From NCBI GenBank assembly GCA_020747015.1, contig JAGTJM010000001.1:1-64000 (forward strand): a DNA stretch of 64,000 nucleotides. The letters run 5' to 3'. Below the pieces are notes generated by a model. It searched no databases, had not been told where the DNA came from, and saw only the letters and a list, made by a program, of their open reading frames with translations. Origin of the DNA: Pyrenochaeta sp. MPI-SDFR-AT-0127 (lineage: Eukaryota; Ascomycota; Dothideomycetes; Pleosporales; Cucurbitariaceae). The translations under genes were made by a program, and so were the position numbers. The stretch's first letter is position 1. Every line of letters starts with the position of its first letter. Below are positions 22,402 to 32,836 of the stretch, one piece after another.

Positions 22402-23946
22402 ATGCGTCGGCTTGTTGAAGTTCAACCCCATGACGCCATGAACCTTCGACCGGCGGTCTCACGGCCAACTTCGATCCGAGATGCAAGCTCAGTCTGTTCA
22501 CGATGTTGGCAGAAGCTTACAAAGGGGCCAATGCCTGTGCGACGTTCGTTTTCCACCGTCGGGTCGCATAAACAGATTGCGGTAGTTGCTGGGAAGAGCA
22601 GGACTGCCTTCAGCAAAGATTACTTTCGGGCGAATCCCATTCTGAAGGAGGCTTTTTGGAGCTCGAGAGGAGAGTTGCAGAGTTCAATTGTCGCTGTCCG
22701 ACCAGAGACGGGGCCAGCAGCGGTCAAAGATGCTGCAACTACATCGGAACAGGTGCTCCCACACAGGCAGAGGAAGAAGGCAAAAGAGCAGGCAGCTGAG
22801 GATGCGGAAACAGCATATCCTATTGCGCCAGACGCGTCGTCGAAGCTAGCAACCATATCTTCAAGCCTTCCGCAGAGGTCACTCAAGCGCATCTTCACTA
22901 CCTACCTCTCATTGTCGAAGCCACGACTTTCCTTCCTTGTAGTCCTCACCGCGACCGCTGCATATTCGTTGTACCCAGTGCCGGAATTGCTCGCACCTGC
23001 CGCAACATCCACGTCATCGCTCTCAACCCTCACGCTGCTGTTCCTCACGTCTGGCACCGCGCTGTGTTCAGCATCTGCGAATGCCTTCAACATGCTCATG
23101 GAGCCCAAATACGATGCACAAATGAGCCGGACTCGCAATCGCCCACTTGTACGCAAGTTGATTAGCCCTCGAGGTGCAATTGTCTTTGCAATCACTTGTG
23201 GGTTGTCAGGTGTTGGCGCACTATACTACGGTGTCAACCCTACGACTGCTTTCCTCGGCGCAGCAAACATTCTCCTCTACGCCGGCATATATACGCCAAT
23301 GAAGCGGATGTCTGTACTCAACACATGGGTGGGCGCAATAGTGGGGGGTATACCTCCGCTGATGGGCTGGACAGCGGCGGCGAGTCAGTATGCACATGAT
23401 GGAACATGGGAAGAGCTGCTCTTTGGTGAGGGCTCTGCTGGCGGATGGTTGTGTGCTGGTCTACTCTTCGCATGGCAATTCCCACACTTCAATGCGCTAA
23501 GTTGGTCCATTCGTGAGGAGTACAAGAACGCTGGATATCGCATGCTAGCATGGGTGAATCCAGCACAGAATGGACGTGTGGCGCTACGGTACGCAGCTCT
23601 TATGTTTCCTGTCTGCATAGGCTTGTCTTACTGCGGCGTCACGGATTGGAGCTTCATAGCCACAAGCAGCGCTATAAATGGCTGGATGGTGCTCAAGGCA
23701 TGGCAATTTTGGAAGGCTGATGGGCACAAGGGAACGGCAAGGGCCTTGTTCTGGGCGAGTGTCTGGCATCTTCCGGTTGTGATGGTGTTGGCAATGGCGC
23801 AGAAAAAGGGCTTGGGGACACGCCTGTATCGAAGTGTCTTCGGATACTCGGAGATTGACGAGGAGGATTTGTACTACGAAGTGGGCGAGTTTGAAGATGA
23901 GGTGCAGAGACATAACACGGCCGTGGAAGGCAGAGGGAAGGCGTGA
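22402..23946 (+). CDS. COX10: Protoheme IX farnesyltransferase, mitochondrial
   Basis: A single exon of 514 residues. It adds a farnesyl group to heme b to make heme O, the first step towards heme A of cytochrome c oxidase, in the mitochondrial inner membrane. The N-terminal ~60 residues are Arg/Ser-rich, as in a mitochondrial presequence. The UbiA prenyltransferase core shows LSKPRLSFLVVLTA, the Asp-rich site NAFNMLMEPKYDAQMSRTRNRPL, YTPMKRMSVLNTWVGAIVGGIPPLMGW and WQFPHFNALSW, with seven to nine hydrophobic spans. An ATG at 22438 is an alternative start; the frame is open upstream but without a better ATG. Length and motif order match fungal Cox10. Confidence 0.95.
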   Translation: MRRLVEVQPHDAMNLRPAVSRPTSIRDASSVCSRCWQKLTKGPMPVRRSFSTVGSHKQIAVVAGKSRTAFSKDYFRANPILKEAFWSSRGELQSSIVAVRPETGPAAVKDAATTSEQVLPHRQRKKAKEQAAEDAETAYPIAPDASSKLATISSSLPQRSLKRIFTTYLSLSKPRLSFLVVLTATAAYSLYPVPELLAPAATSTSSLSTLTLLFLTSGTALCSASANAFNMLMEPKYDAQMSRTRNRPLVRKLISPRGAIVFAITCGLSGVGALYYGVNPTTAFLGAANILLYAGIYTPMKRMSVLNTWVGAIVGGIPPLMGWTAAASQYAHDGTWEELLFGEGSAGGWLCAGLLFAWQFPHFNALSWSIREEYKNAGYRMLAWVNPAQNGRVALRYAALMFPVCIGLSYCGVTDWSFIATSSAINGWMVLKAWQFWKADGHKGTARALFWASVWHLPVVMVLAMAQKKGLGTRLYRSVFGYSEIDEEDLYYEVGEFEDEVQRHNTAVEGRGKA

Positions 23947-24774
23947 GTCCCATGTGAATGTGAGTTTGGCCACCTTCCTTACCTTGCACAGCCTAGTATG
24001 TGCACATAGTGGTGATGGATGCTGGAGCTGAGGACTGAGATTCCGGTTTATGATCATCGCCACTAACAGTTTCATCAACAGGTACCTGTTTCTATATCTC
24101 CGCTGTACCATATGTCATCAACACGCATCTAGACAGTCGTAATCGATTGTTAAAGAAATAAGCTTTCATTGAATGTCTTCCCATGGTTGATTTCCTGCGC
24201 AGCACGTCATGGCCACGGTCCTTTCGTAATTCAAATCAATATATCTGTGCAGCGACTGTGCCGACCAAGATTCACTTGCCTCACCACGCAGGCTGTCGCC
24301 CTTTTCTCCGTGTTCCGGTTCAAGAATGTCAAAATTGTGGGCGAGGCAATCTACCACGATCGCGACAACCCACAAGGCAATATATGTCCCGGGTCATGCG
24401 TTTCGACTACCGACAGGGCTTGTCATCCAATCACCACAACGATTCGTTACCGATTTCATCTAAGTTCTTACTTGTTTCTCTTGAATTAATAGTACTAGTT
24501 CCAGTGTGCGGCAGAGACTCTCGGCATCGCCTCATGGCGTTTTATCCGCCGGCTACTTGTGGTATCGCCCCGGTAGGTCCTGGGCACGCAAGATGAAGTA
24601 CCACACGCCTCAGTCTAGGGCGCATAGTACCCTCATATGGGGAGCCTATGGACGTGACGAATACAGCACACTATGAGAAGAGTATATAGAGGGCTGTTTG
24701 TGAGCCTTGTGCTCTGATCCGTCACTCCTCAATCACTCATTTGGATATTGAAAAGTGTTGATTGTTGATTCAGG
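23947..24774. other. Intergenic with AA9 promoter
   Basis: COX10 3' flank followed by the upstream region of the first AA9 gene. Short ORFs here have no domain. The AA9 TATA element is listed separately. Confidence 0.5.
24683..24689 (+). promoter_or_regulatory. Probable TATA box of AA9 gene 1
   Basis: TATATAG, 86 bp upstream of the ATG at 24775, followed by a leader that ends directly before the start codon. The second AA9 gene has a similar element at a similar distance. Confidence 0.55.
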
Positions 24775-25594
24775 ATGAAGTCCCTCTTCGTCTCTCTTCT
24801 TGCTGTTGCCAGCACGGCAAGCGCACATTACACATTCCCCGAACTCGTTGTCGGAGGCCAGAAGACGGGTCTATGGACATATGTCCGTAAAGCTGCAAAC
24901 TACCAGTCAAACGGTACGTCTTACGACCCATGACTGACTAGATGATTTCGCTTCGTATACTAATAAGTACGTCTTTCAGGCCCCGTAACTGATGTGTCCT
25001 CCAGCGCCATTCGGTGTTATGAGCTCGCTCCCGGCACTGCGTCTCAGACATACACAGTAAATGCTGGTGATACTGTCGGTTTCACTGCTGCGTCTTCCAT
25101 TTCTCATCCCGGGCCTCTCCAATTCTACCTTGCAAAGGTACCATCTGGCAAGACCGCAGCGACATTTGACGGAAGCGGCAATGTTTGGTTCAAAATCTAT
25201 TCACAGGGTGCAACCTTCTCGTCCGGTAGTATGACGTGGGCATCGGACGGCAAACAACAAGTCACCGTTCAGCTCCCCAAATCCCTGCCCACGGGAGAGT
25301 ACCTCTTCCGCGTGGAGCATATCGGTCTGCATGGCGCGGGTAGTTCCGGCGGCGCACAATGTAAGTTACAGCACTTGAAACTCTCAAGCATCTCAAGCAG
25401 GTACTAACTATTGTTGTACAGTTTACATCTCTTGCGCACAATTGAAGGTTCAAAACGGTGGCAGTGGGAACCCAGGGCCTCTCGTCAGCTTCCCAGGTGC
25501 TTACAAGGCGAGCGACCCTGGCATTCAAATCAACATCTACTACCCAGTTCCAACTTCATACACTCCCCCAGGCCCTGCAGTCTGGTCAGGTTAG
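24775..25594 (+). CDS. AA9 lytic polysaccharide monooxygenase (compact)
   Basis: Three exons: 24775-24913, 24980-25360 and 25422-25594, encoding 230 residues. Signal peptide MKSLFVSLLAVASTASA ends so that His is residue 1 of the mature protein (HYTFPEL), the first ligand of the copper His brace. The second ligand is in SISHPGPLQFYLAKVP. The third region GLHGAGSSGGAQFYISCAQL carries the conserved Gln and the axial Tyr. The end has the family motif FPGAYKASDPGIQINIY. AA9 enzymes cleave cellulose and related glucans oxidatively, outside the cell. There is no carbohydrate-binding module. It is distinct in sequence from the second AA9 gene near 63 kb, so the two are not a recent duplicate pair. 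Confidence 0.93.
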
Positions 25595-26224
25595 GAGAGT
25601 TAGCCGCAATAAGAGAGGAGCAATTTGGGAGGAAGTGAGATCAAATAAGCGTATGCTGAAGTCCAATCTTCGCTTCGAGCATTGATAAATGCCATTTTGA
25701 ATGTCACCTACCTTTTTCCGCTTTCATACCGTGAAAGATTGATAAGCTATCTCTCAGTAATCGATGCAAACAACGAAGTAAAGCAAACACTTGCACGAAC
25801 CGCAATGAAGAAGTTTATCATCTGGTATTCTTGTGTAACTATTCGGGAATATCATCTAAAGTGAAAGCCGGGTTTAAAAAGAGAGCACTGGTAGCGAGCG
25901 CAAACTCTAAGTATAGAAAGCTGTCATCCTTCTTACGTCTCTTAATTAATAATGCACAACTCTGGGAATGGTGATTCTTGACGGAGTGGCCATCAGTGAC
26001 GCTAATGCACTAGTCGCTCACATGATAGCGCGTTCAAGCCCCACGCATTGACCCACTTCAGCCTAGAGCCATGAATACATCCAGCACCACGCCAGACAAA
26101 AGCTCGAGCATGCAATACAGCCCATGATGCGCACTGCTGTACGACTCCTGCAGCACACTTTGTGGTAACCTATAGCCGGCCCCCGAATTCGTTTTCCGCG
26201 CGTTCTCCACCAGTGCCGACTGCC
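25595..26224. other. Intergenic
   Basis: AT-rich 3' flank of the AA9 gene and upstream region of NBS1. No gene, repeat or RNA is supported. Confidence 0.5.
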
Positions 26225-28603
26225 ATGTGGTTTCTTGAACACGAGAGCCTCTTTGGTGGGAAGCGCGTATGGCTGCGGCCAGGATCACAGCAGCTATTCG
26301 GCCGAACCAAGTCTGGGGATGGTGACGGGACGGGAGGCAAGACATGGAAGATCGACAACAAGGCAGTCTCGCGGAAACATGTCATGCTGAAGGTTCTCGA
26401 ATCACCACCAGAAAATGGCACAAAGCTTCATACAAGGTCCCAGATCGAGGTCACTGACCTCAGCTGTCGACAGGGGACTACAATTGATGAACAAGATGTT
26501 TTGAAGAGCCAGAAAGCAGATGATGGGACGATTATCTACGACAAGACAACCCTGAAGGGAACGGAACACACGATCAGACTCGCTCAGGGCTATGCACCAT
26601 TCAAGATTGTATGGCACCCGATTGTCTTTACATATGCGTCAAAGGAGACAAAGGAAGGGAAGGCACGCAGCGCACGACTACATGCTCTGGACATAAAGAC
26701 TACGGCCGACTTCCAATTCGATAAGACTACGCACGTTGTCTCGCAGAAACGAAACCTCCCCAAGGTCCTTTCTGGACTTACAGCTGGCAAATCTATCGTG
26801 ACAGGAGAATTCCTCGATGCTTTACTGGACGTCGCAACCACGTCGGCCGACGAGGCGGGAAATTATATACCATCGAAGCTGGAGGAAGACTATGATTTTT
26901 GGTGGCCGAAAGAGAAGGAATACATTCCGCCTTTGGGTGCAGAGCCCGTTCCGCAGCCACAAGAGATGCTGGAGCCCGATAGTTTGCGTTCGGAAGTGTT
27001 CTCTGGGCTCACCTTTATCTTCTTGAACGAGGGCCAGTACAGTAGTTTGCTAGATCCAGTTACCGGCGGAGGCGGCAAAGCACTGCTCTATGATGTTCGA
27101 CCGGGTGAAACGACAGTGCAAGAGTATGTTGACTATGTTCATAATGTGGCGGGCAAGAAGAAGCGCAATAGAATTAGTAACGACAAGCTCCCCGTGGTAA
27201 CGGTACGCCTGCCAGCTTTCCCCGATGCTATGGAAGCATGGGCAGCAAGTTTTGTCACCGGGGTCGATCAAGCACTACGCCAGCGTTCTGTCCTGCAAAA
27301 CGAATTCCTCAATGTGATTGTCACAAAGGACCGCACTTTGCTCCAAAGGCCACCCGCAGAAGTGACTGATATACCCTCCTCTGCGCCAGATTCGCCGAAC
27401 ATCATACGTTCTCCGCACAACTCTCCTCCAAAGTCACAGCCCAAAGCTCCTTCACAAGCCCCAGAAGAGAACGCACTGCCTGCAGTGGAGCCTGCAAAGA
27501 CCAACCCACGAAAGCGCATACACCGAGCGAAAACTACCAGTCGCTTCACTGGCTTTGATGACTACGAGCCGCCTTCAAAGAAGAAGAAAGTTGAAAGCAC
27601 CCAGATGGAAGATGTGCAAGAATCAGTTGTCTCACACATCCGCAATGAACCAAGCACACTAACACACTTCGCCCCACCATCGCCCGTTCACGAGACGGTA
27701 GAGAAAGAGGAACACATGGACGCTTTGTTTCCAACCGCCGCAAAATTCAAGCGCCAAAGAGAAGCAACGCGAGCACCATCGGCATCTGTTGAGCTCGATG
27801 CAGGTGGCCCTGTTCGGCAGCCCAAGAGTAGAGGCATGGAAGCACTTGAGAGGCTGCAGCGGGCAAAGGCAAAGGCAGATAAAGACATCAACATCCGCGA
27901 GCATACGCGCCTCCGTATCAAAGAAGAAGAAGATCGTCGTAAAGCGGATGAAGAAACCTTGCGAGAGGCGCTAGAGGGTGTTGATATTGCCGAGATGAAG
28001 AATTTAGCGCCAATTGAAGAGATGGAGGTTCTGCCTCGGGAGAATCGAGGTGCTGTCCAGAGTCAAGGCCGCGAGCACAGCGAGCGATGGAATCCAGAGT
28101 GGAACGGTCGCAAGAATTTTAAGAAATTCCGCCGACGGGGTGCAGAGCATGGCGTCCAGGCGCGTAAAGTCATCGTGGCATTAGAGGAAGCGCCTCCAAA
28201 GAAGGGATTCGGTGTGGGTGACACTTTCTTTCTTGAGGATGTCGAACACTCTTCTCGATCACGAGACAAGAGGGGCAATCCAGTCGAAGACTCCTCAGAA
28301 CCTGAATCTGGCTTTACGAGGCGCAAGCGAACAACTCAACAGCTTGAGGTTATTAACGTCGAGGATAGTGAGCCCGATCATGATGATGTGGTTGAGCAGC
28401 GGACGCAGAAGAGTAGTGGGCGGACGCAGAGGATTGTGGAGACGCAAATTGATGATACTCAAACGCAAACGCAAAGGGGAAAAAAGCGAGGTTCTGGGGG
28501 CGCTCCATCAGGGCAACCGGCTGTTAAGAGAGGTAGAGTTAGCAGAAGGGACGATGATAGTGATGAAGAGGAGACTGGGTTTAGGTTCAAGCGGAGGGGG
28601 TAA
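26225..28603 (+). CDS. NBS1: Nibrin/Xrs2-type DNA repair protein (MRN/MRX subunit)
   Basis: A single exon of 792 residues starting MWFLEHESLFGGKRVWL. It begins with an FHA domain (LFGRTKS, VSRKHVMLKV, DLSCRQGTTID), followed by BRCT-like regions: HIVW-type segment about residues 125-215 (ADFQFDKTTHVVSQKR, KSIVTGEFLDALL) and a second one near 245-370 (SEVFSGLTFIFLN, LPAFPDAMEAW). Then comes a disordered, Lys-rich tail. Near the C-terminus NFKKFRR matches the short Mre11-binding motif of Nbs1 proteins, and the end FRFKRRG follows an acidic patch, possibly the Tel1/ATM contact. Nbs1 brings Mre11-Rad50 to DNA double-strand breaks and activates Tel1. The order FHA, BRCT, disordered tail and Mre11 motif together support the name strongly. 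Confidence 0.9.
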   Translation: MWFLEHESLFGGKRVWLRPGSQQLFGRTKSGDGDGTGGKTWKIDNKAVSRKHVMLKVLESPPENGTKLHTRSQIEVTDLSCRQGTTIDEQDVLKSQKADDGTIIYDKTTLKGTEHTIRLAQGYAPFKIVWHPIVFTYASKETKEGKARSARLHALDIKTTADFQFDKTTHVVSQKRNLPKVLSGLTAGKSIVTGEFLDALLDVATTSADEAGNYIPSKLEEDYDFWWPKEKEYIPPLGAEPVPQPQEMLEPDSLRSEVFSGLTFIFLNEGQYSSLLDPVTGGGGKALLYDVRPGETTVQEYVDYVHNVAGKKKRNRISNDKLPVVTVRLPAFPDAMEAWAASFVTGVDQALRQRSVLQNEFLNVIVTKDRTLLQRPPAEVTDIPSSAPDSPNIIRSPHNSPPKSQPKAPSQAPEENALPAVEPAKTNPRKRIHRAKTTSRFTGFDDYEPPSKKKKVESTQMEDVQESVVSHIRNEPSTLTHFAPPSPVHETVEKEEHMDALFPTAAKFKRQREATRAPSASVELDAGGPVRQPKSRGMEALERLQRAKAKADKDINIREHTRLRIKEEEDRRKADEETLREALEGVDIAEMKNLAPIEEMEVLPRENRGAVQSQGREHSERWNPEWNGRKNFKKFRRRGAEHGVQARKVIVALEEAPPKKGFGVGDTFFLEDVEHSSRSRDKRGNPVEDSSEPESGFTRRKRTTQQLEVINVEDSEPDHDDVVEQRTQKSSGRTQRIVETQIDDTQTQTQRGKKRGSGGAPSGQPAVKRGRVSRRDDDSDEEETGFRFKRRG

Positions 28604-29002
28604 ATCAGCATGGAGGCTTTTGCATGCTCGTTCACCAATCCACATCTTATGTTCATACAAGCAGCGGTCATAAACCGGTCCATATCAAAATGTGTGCCTT
28701 ATTGCAATTCACATTCGGAGGTGGAATTCATGTGGAAATCGAATGTATTTTATTCCAATAGCCTCCAAGACGCCCGGGCACAATCCTGCTTGCTGATTGA
28801 GTTAGGAACTAAAAATGGTGTAGCTCAGGCTCCGTATCATGTCTCTCTGCTTCTTCTGCAATATACAAGTCGTCGCATCCTCATAATCCAATCGTAACAT
28901 ACCCGCACCAAAGCCCTGCTTTGTTCACTCGAGTACACCCATCGGTCGTAGTACTATATGACCGTGTCCATCTTGTGTAGTTTTCTTGCTGTTTCTGCCA
29001 AT
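28604..29002. other. Intergenic, convergent 3' ends
   Basis: Between the stops of NBS1 and the DUF1748 gene. It should hold two 3' UTRs. Nothing else seen. Confidence 0.55.
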
Positions 29003-29478
29003 CTACCGCTTCCTCTCAAAGTACGAACTCGAACCGAAAAAGGCGACGCTCTGGTCCATGACGGTCTCGCCGACCCAGAGGTAGTTGTCGATCCACTTCT
29101 TGACGCTGGGGGTCTCGCTGAATTGATCTGGTTTTACACTGGGTCTGTCCGGTCCCCAGGCGGGGAGCGGGAATATGTTAGCCCAGGCCCAGGGAATAAA
29201 GACACAAGTGTGCTCGAGGTGCAGTGTGTGGGATTTACGAGGACGTGGGGGGAACATACGTGAGGCCTGTGGAGCGGCGGACGCCGGCGAGGAAAGCGGA
29301 GACTATGCCATGGTTAGCGAGGAAGGGATGCTGAAGTGTTGAATGTATGGACTTACTTAGTACCGCGTCGAAAGCATAGTGTGCGACCTTGCCGAGCTGT
29401 AATGTGTGTGAGCATGCGACTCGCGGGTGCTCGTCCCGCAGACCAAGCGGTGAGAAGAGCGAAAATACATACAACCAT
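29003..29478 (-). CDS. DUF1748 family small protein
   Basis: Four coding exons: 29478-29473, 29396-29357, 29302-29260 and 29144-29003, giving 76 residues. The first coding exon is only ATG GTT. Introns are 76, 54 and 115 bp with GTATGT/GTAAGT donors. The spliced start MVLGKVAHYAFDAVLISAFLAGVRRSTGLT and end KKWIDNYLWVGETVMDQSVAFFGSSSYFERKR match the fungal DUF1748 family, which I know as proteins of about 75 residues ending in SSYFERKR. The middle is hydrophobic and may associate with a membrane. The molecular role is not settled. A one-frame reading would give only the last exon with a false N-terminus. Confidence 0.88.
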
Positions 29479-30703
29479 CTTGGAAGCTGGGGGTGCTGGG
29501 AGTTGAAGCTGGAGCTGGGTGGTTGAGGTGTTATGGAGGGTTCAGATGCGCGGATTCTGGGGTTCTCGGGGGACTTGGGCTGTTGTTGGGGTTGAAAGAT
29601 GGGTTGCAGAGCAAGTGGTCAGATGTGTGGCTGGTGCCTTTCTTAGTCGGTCAATGCATGTGATTGCGGCTCCCCTGCGTTGGTACAGCACGTTCAAGGC
29701 TACCTTGTCCCCAGAGTTCTGGAACGGCCGCCGTGCCTGAGTAAAGTTTCTGGGTCTAAAAGTGTCTTTGATATTTTTTTGGGGCTGCTATGTGGACTGC
29801 CCACCGAACCTCGTGGGTTGCAGAAGTCCTTGCTGCCGAAGGGCCACCCTCTCATCCTCGGGCACCAACGCTGGGAGCGGCGATGCGGAGAACAGATGCG
29901 GGTGATTTAGGAGCGAGCCGGGTCTACGAGTCCGTTGGTATATATAAAGGCGCTACCTCGCAGTTGCTTGATCTTCTTTCTCATGGCCTTGACCCCATGA
30001 AACCCTCCCAGACACCCACCTCCGCGCGGGTCGTGGTCAGTGACCCACAGCAAAGCATGACACGCCAACAGCCGGCCGCGCAGCAGAGGACCGACTTGCC
30101 AGCCAGAGGCGCAGGACCAGCTGCGGCGCCGAAATTTTCAATTGCTTTGAAAAAACACGCTGTGTTTGGGAGCTTATCTGGGCGGGATGTTTGGACGCAA
30201 ATGATGCAACAACGTGGGTGGAGCAAAGAAGCAACCCCGTGTCACGGCGGATTGTAGGCCATGCGTCGCCCAAGGTTTGGTCACCGGTGTGGTTATAAGC
30301 TGTCCGCTGGGCGCGCGTGCCAGAAAAGCGCGCATTCAACAACTGACTTGCAGGTCTTATTTTGAACTCAATTCTAATCATCTCCTGTTTCCAATACTTC
30401 ATCTTGTCTTCCAAACCGCCGCCGTCCAAGGGTGCAAATAGCCCCACGTACTAATCAGCGTCACTAGCGCGGCTACCCCTCCGAAGAAGCTCTCAACACG
30501 CCAACAGAACTTCTGGCCCGTCGACAGAGAACAAAAACTTCCCGAGCGCCCTTATCTGCACGCTCGTCTGCTCCATTCCTCCCACCTGCTGTAGCAACCC
30601 CGCAAGCAATTGGAGTTTCCCGGCCCGCTTCAGCAAACCGGCCCCGCCTCCCACCAGACACCCTCCCACCAACACCCTTCTCCCAACACTGACGGTTGCA
30701 AAC
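29479..30703. other. Intergenic upstream of pyruvate kinase
   Basis: About 1.2 kb shared between the divergent DUF1748 and pyruvate kinase genes. A strong TATATATAAA at 29939-29948 lies 756 bp upstream of the pyruvate kinase ATG. It is followed by an 86-codon ORF from 29998 to 30257 that has no domain. The last 200 bp before the ATG are C-rich, typical of a highly expressed fungal gene. It is unclear whether the TATA element serves a long pyruvate kinase leader or a separate transcript. Confidence 0.45.
29939..29948 (+). promoter_or_regulatory. TATA-like element
   Basis: TATATATAAA, a near-perfect TATA box on the plus strand. The nearest certain gene, pyruvate kinase, starts 756 bp downstream. 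Confidence 0.45.
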
Positions 30704-32533
30704 ATGGCAAACGCGTATGTACACTCTTTCCTGTCAATGCCAGGCGCATCCTTCACATTAGCCGAATCGGGAGGAGCATTATGAAGCTATCGTCTCAATG
30801 ATCGCAGCAGAACGCAACCCTTACATTTCTCGTGATTTACTGACCCGCCATCTACAGTCTAGACCACCTCAGCTCTGGCAGGACCAGGATCGAATGGCTC
30901 AGCCAGCTCAACACCGAATACCACCCTGCCAAGGAGTACCGACGCACCTCCATCATCGGCACCATTGGCCCCAAGACAAACTCCGCCGAGAAGATCAACG
31001 CGCTGCGAAAGGTCGGCCTCAATGTCGTTCGCATGAACTTCTCCCACGGCTCGTACGAGTACCACCAGTCGGTCATCGACCATGCCCGCGAGGCCGAGAA
31101 GACGCAGCCCGGTAGGCCTCTGGCCATTGCCCTCGACACCAAGGGTCCCGAGATCCGAACAGGTAACACTGTTGGCGATGCGGATATCCCCATCAAGGCT
31201 GGCACTATCCTGAACATCACCACCGATGACCAGTATGCCACTGCCAGCGACGACAAGAACATGTATGTCGACTACAAGAACATCACCAAGGTGATCGAGG
31301 CTGGCCGCACAATCTACGTCGATGACGGTGTGCTGTCATTCGAGGTGCTCGAGATTGTCGACGACAAGACACTCAAGTGCAAGTGCGTCAACAACGGCAA
31401 GATTTCTTCCAAGAAGGGTGTCAACCTTCCCAAGACGGACATTGATCTCCCTCCGCTATCCGAGAAGGACAAGGCCGATCTCAAGTTTGGTGTCAAGAAC
31501 AAAGTCGACATGATCTTTGCTTCCTTCATCCGCCGCGGTAGTGACATCACCGCTATCCGTGAGGTCCTCGGCGAGGAAGGCAAGGACATTCAGATTATTG
31601 CTAAGGTCGAGAACCAGCAGGGTGTGAACAACTTCGATGAGATTCTGAGGGAAACAGACGGTGTCATGGTCGCTCGTGGTGACCTTGGTATCGAGATTCC
31701 ACCCAGCCAGGTCTTCATCGCACAGAAGATGATGATCACCAAGTGCAACATTGCCGGCAAGCCCGTCATTTGCGCCACCCAGATGCTCGAGTCCATGACC
31801 TACAACCCACGCCCAACCCGTGCTGAAGTTAGCGATGTAGGCAATGCTGTTCTCGATGGTGCCGACTGTGTCATGTTGTCTGGTGAGACCGCCAAGGGTG
31901 ACTATCCCGTTGAGGCTGTCACCATGATGCACGAGACCTGTCTGCTCGCTGAAGTTGCCATTCCATATGTGAATGCCTTCGACGAGTTGAGAAAATTGGC
32001 TCCTATTCCTTGCCCGACCACCGAGACCTGCGCTATGGCAGCTGTCAGTGCCAGTTTGGAGCAAAACGCAGGCGCCATCTTGGTCCTAACCACGAGGTGA
32101 GTCTCGAACCATAGCACATTGTTTTGATGCGACAAAAATCTAACGTGCATTAGTGGTACAACCGCTCGTCTTGTCTCCAAGTATCGTCCTGTGTGCCCCA
32201 TCATCATGGTCACCCGTAACTCAATGGCCTCTCGAGTAAGTCACTGATAATGGTCAAGATGGACGTGGCTGACATATGTAGTACTCCCACTTGTATCGTG
32301 GTGTCTATCCATTCTACTTCCCGGAGAAGAAGCCTGACTTCAACACCGCACCATGGCAGGAGGATGTCGACCGTCGTCTGAAGTGGGGTATCATGAACGC
32401 CATCAAGCTCGGTGTTCTCAGCAAAGGCGATCCAGTCATTTGTGTCCAAGGCTGGAGAGGGGGTATGGGCCACACCAACACCCTCCGCATTGTCCCAGCG
32501 GAAGAGGACTTGGGCTTGGATCAGGATGCTTGA
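30704..32533 (+). CDS. PYK1: Pyruvate kinase
   Basis: Four exons: 30704-30714, 30858-32096, 32154-32235 and 32282-32533, giving 527 residues, the usual fungal length. The first coding exon is 11 nt (MANA), joined across a 143-bp intron to LDHLSSGRTRIEWL. It catalyses the last ATP-yielding step of glycolysis, phosphoenolpyruvate plus ADP to pyruvate. Visible motifs are TIGPKTNSAEKI, RMNFSHGSYEYH, ALDTKGPEIRTG, the active-site block IAKVENQQGVNNFDEIL with MVARGDLGIEIP, and the ATQMLESM and DVGNAVLDGADCVMLSGETAKGDYP stretches. The C-terminal domain ends GGMGHTNTLRIVPA, part of the allosteric region. Codon use is biased towards C-ending codons, as in strongly expressed fungal genes. Confidence 0.97.
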
Positions 32534-32836
32534 AGGTAGAGTTGGCGAAAAGACTTAGCGCATAGGTTCAGAATCCTTTGATATTAGGTGGAGACCAGAT
32601 CATGACTCGTGAGAGCAATGCCGGTCTGGCGCAATGGTACGAGATTTGATGTATGCACTAGCGAAATGAAATCAGACATTATGACAACAACAACAACTCG
32701 TCCTGACTCTGTGACTTTACGCCTGTAGCTCCAAGCGGCTTTGCTAAGTCGAAAGCACCTATAGACAAAGACGGCGAACAGGGGAAGCAGCAACACACGA
32801 CTAGTGTCTTGGCATTCTCGGAGCGCTGTGTACACG
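32534..32836. other. Short intergenic gap
   Basis: Pyruvate kinase 3' flank and promoter of the RNA triphosphatase gene. Nothing further seen. Confidence 0.5.

Noticed and set aside
30798..31115. Plus-strand ORF of 105 codons, Arg/His/Gln-rich
   Set aside because: It is an out-of-frame shadow of pyruvate kinase exon 2.
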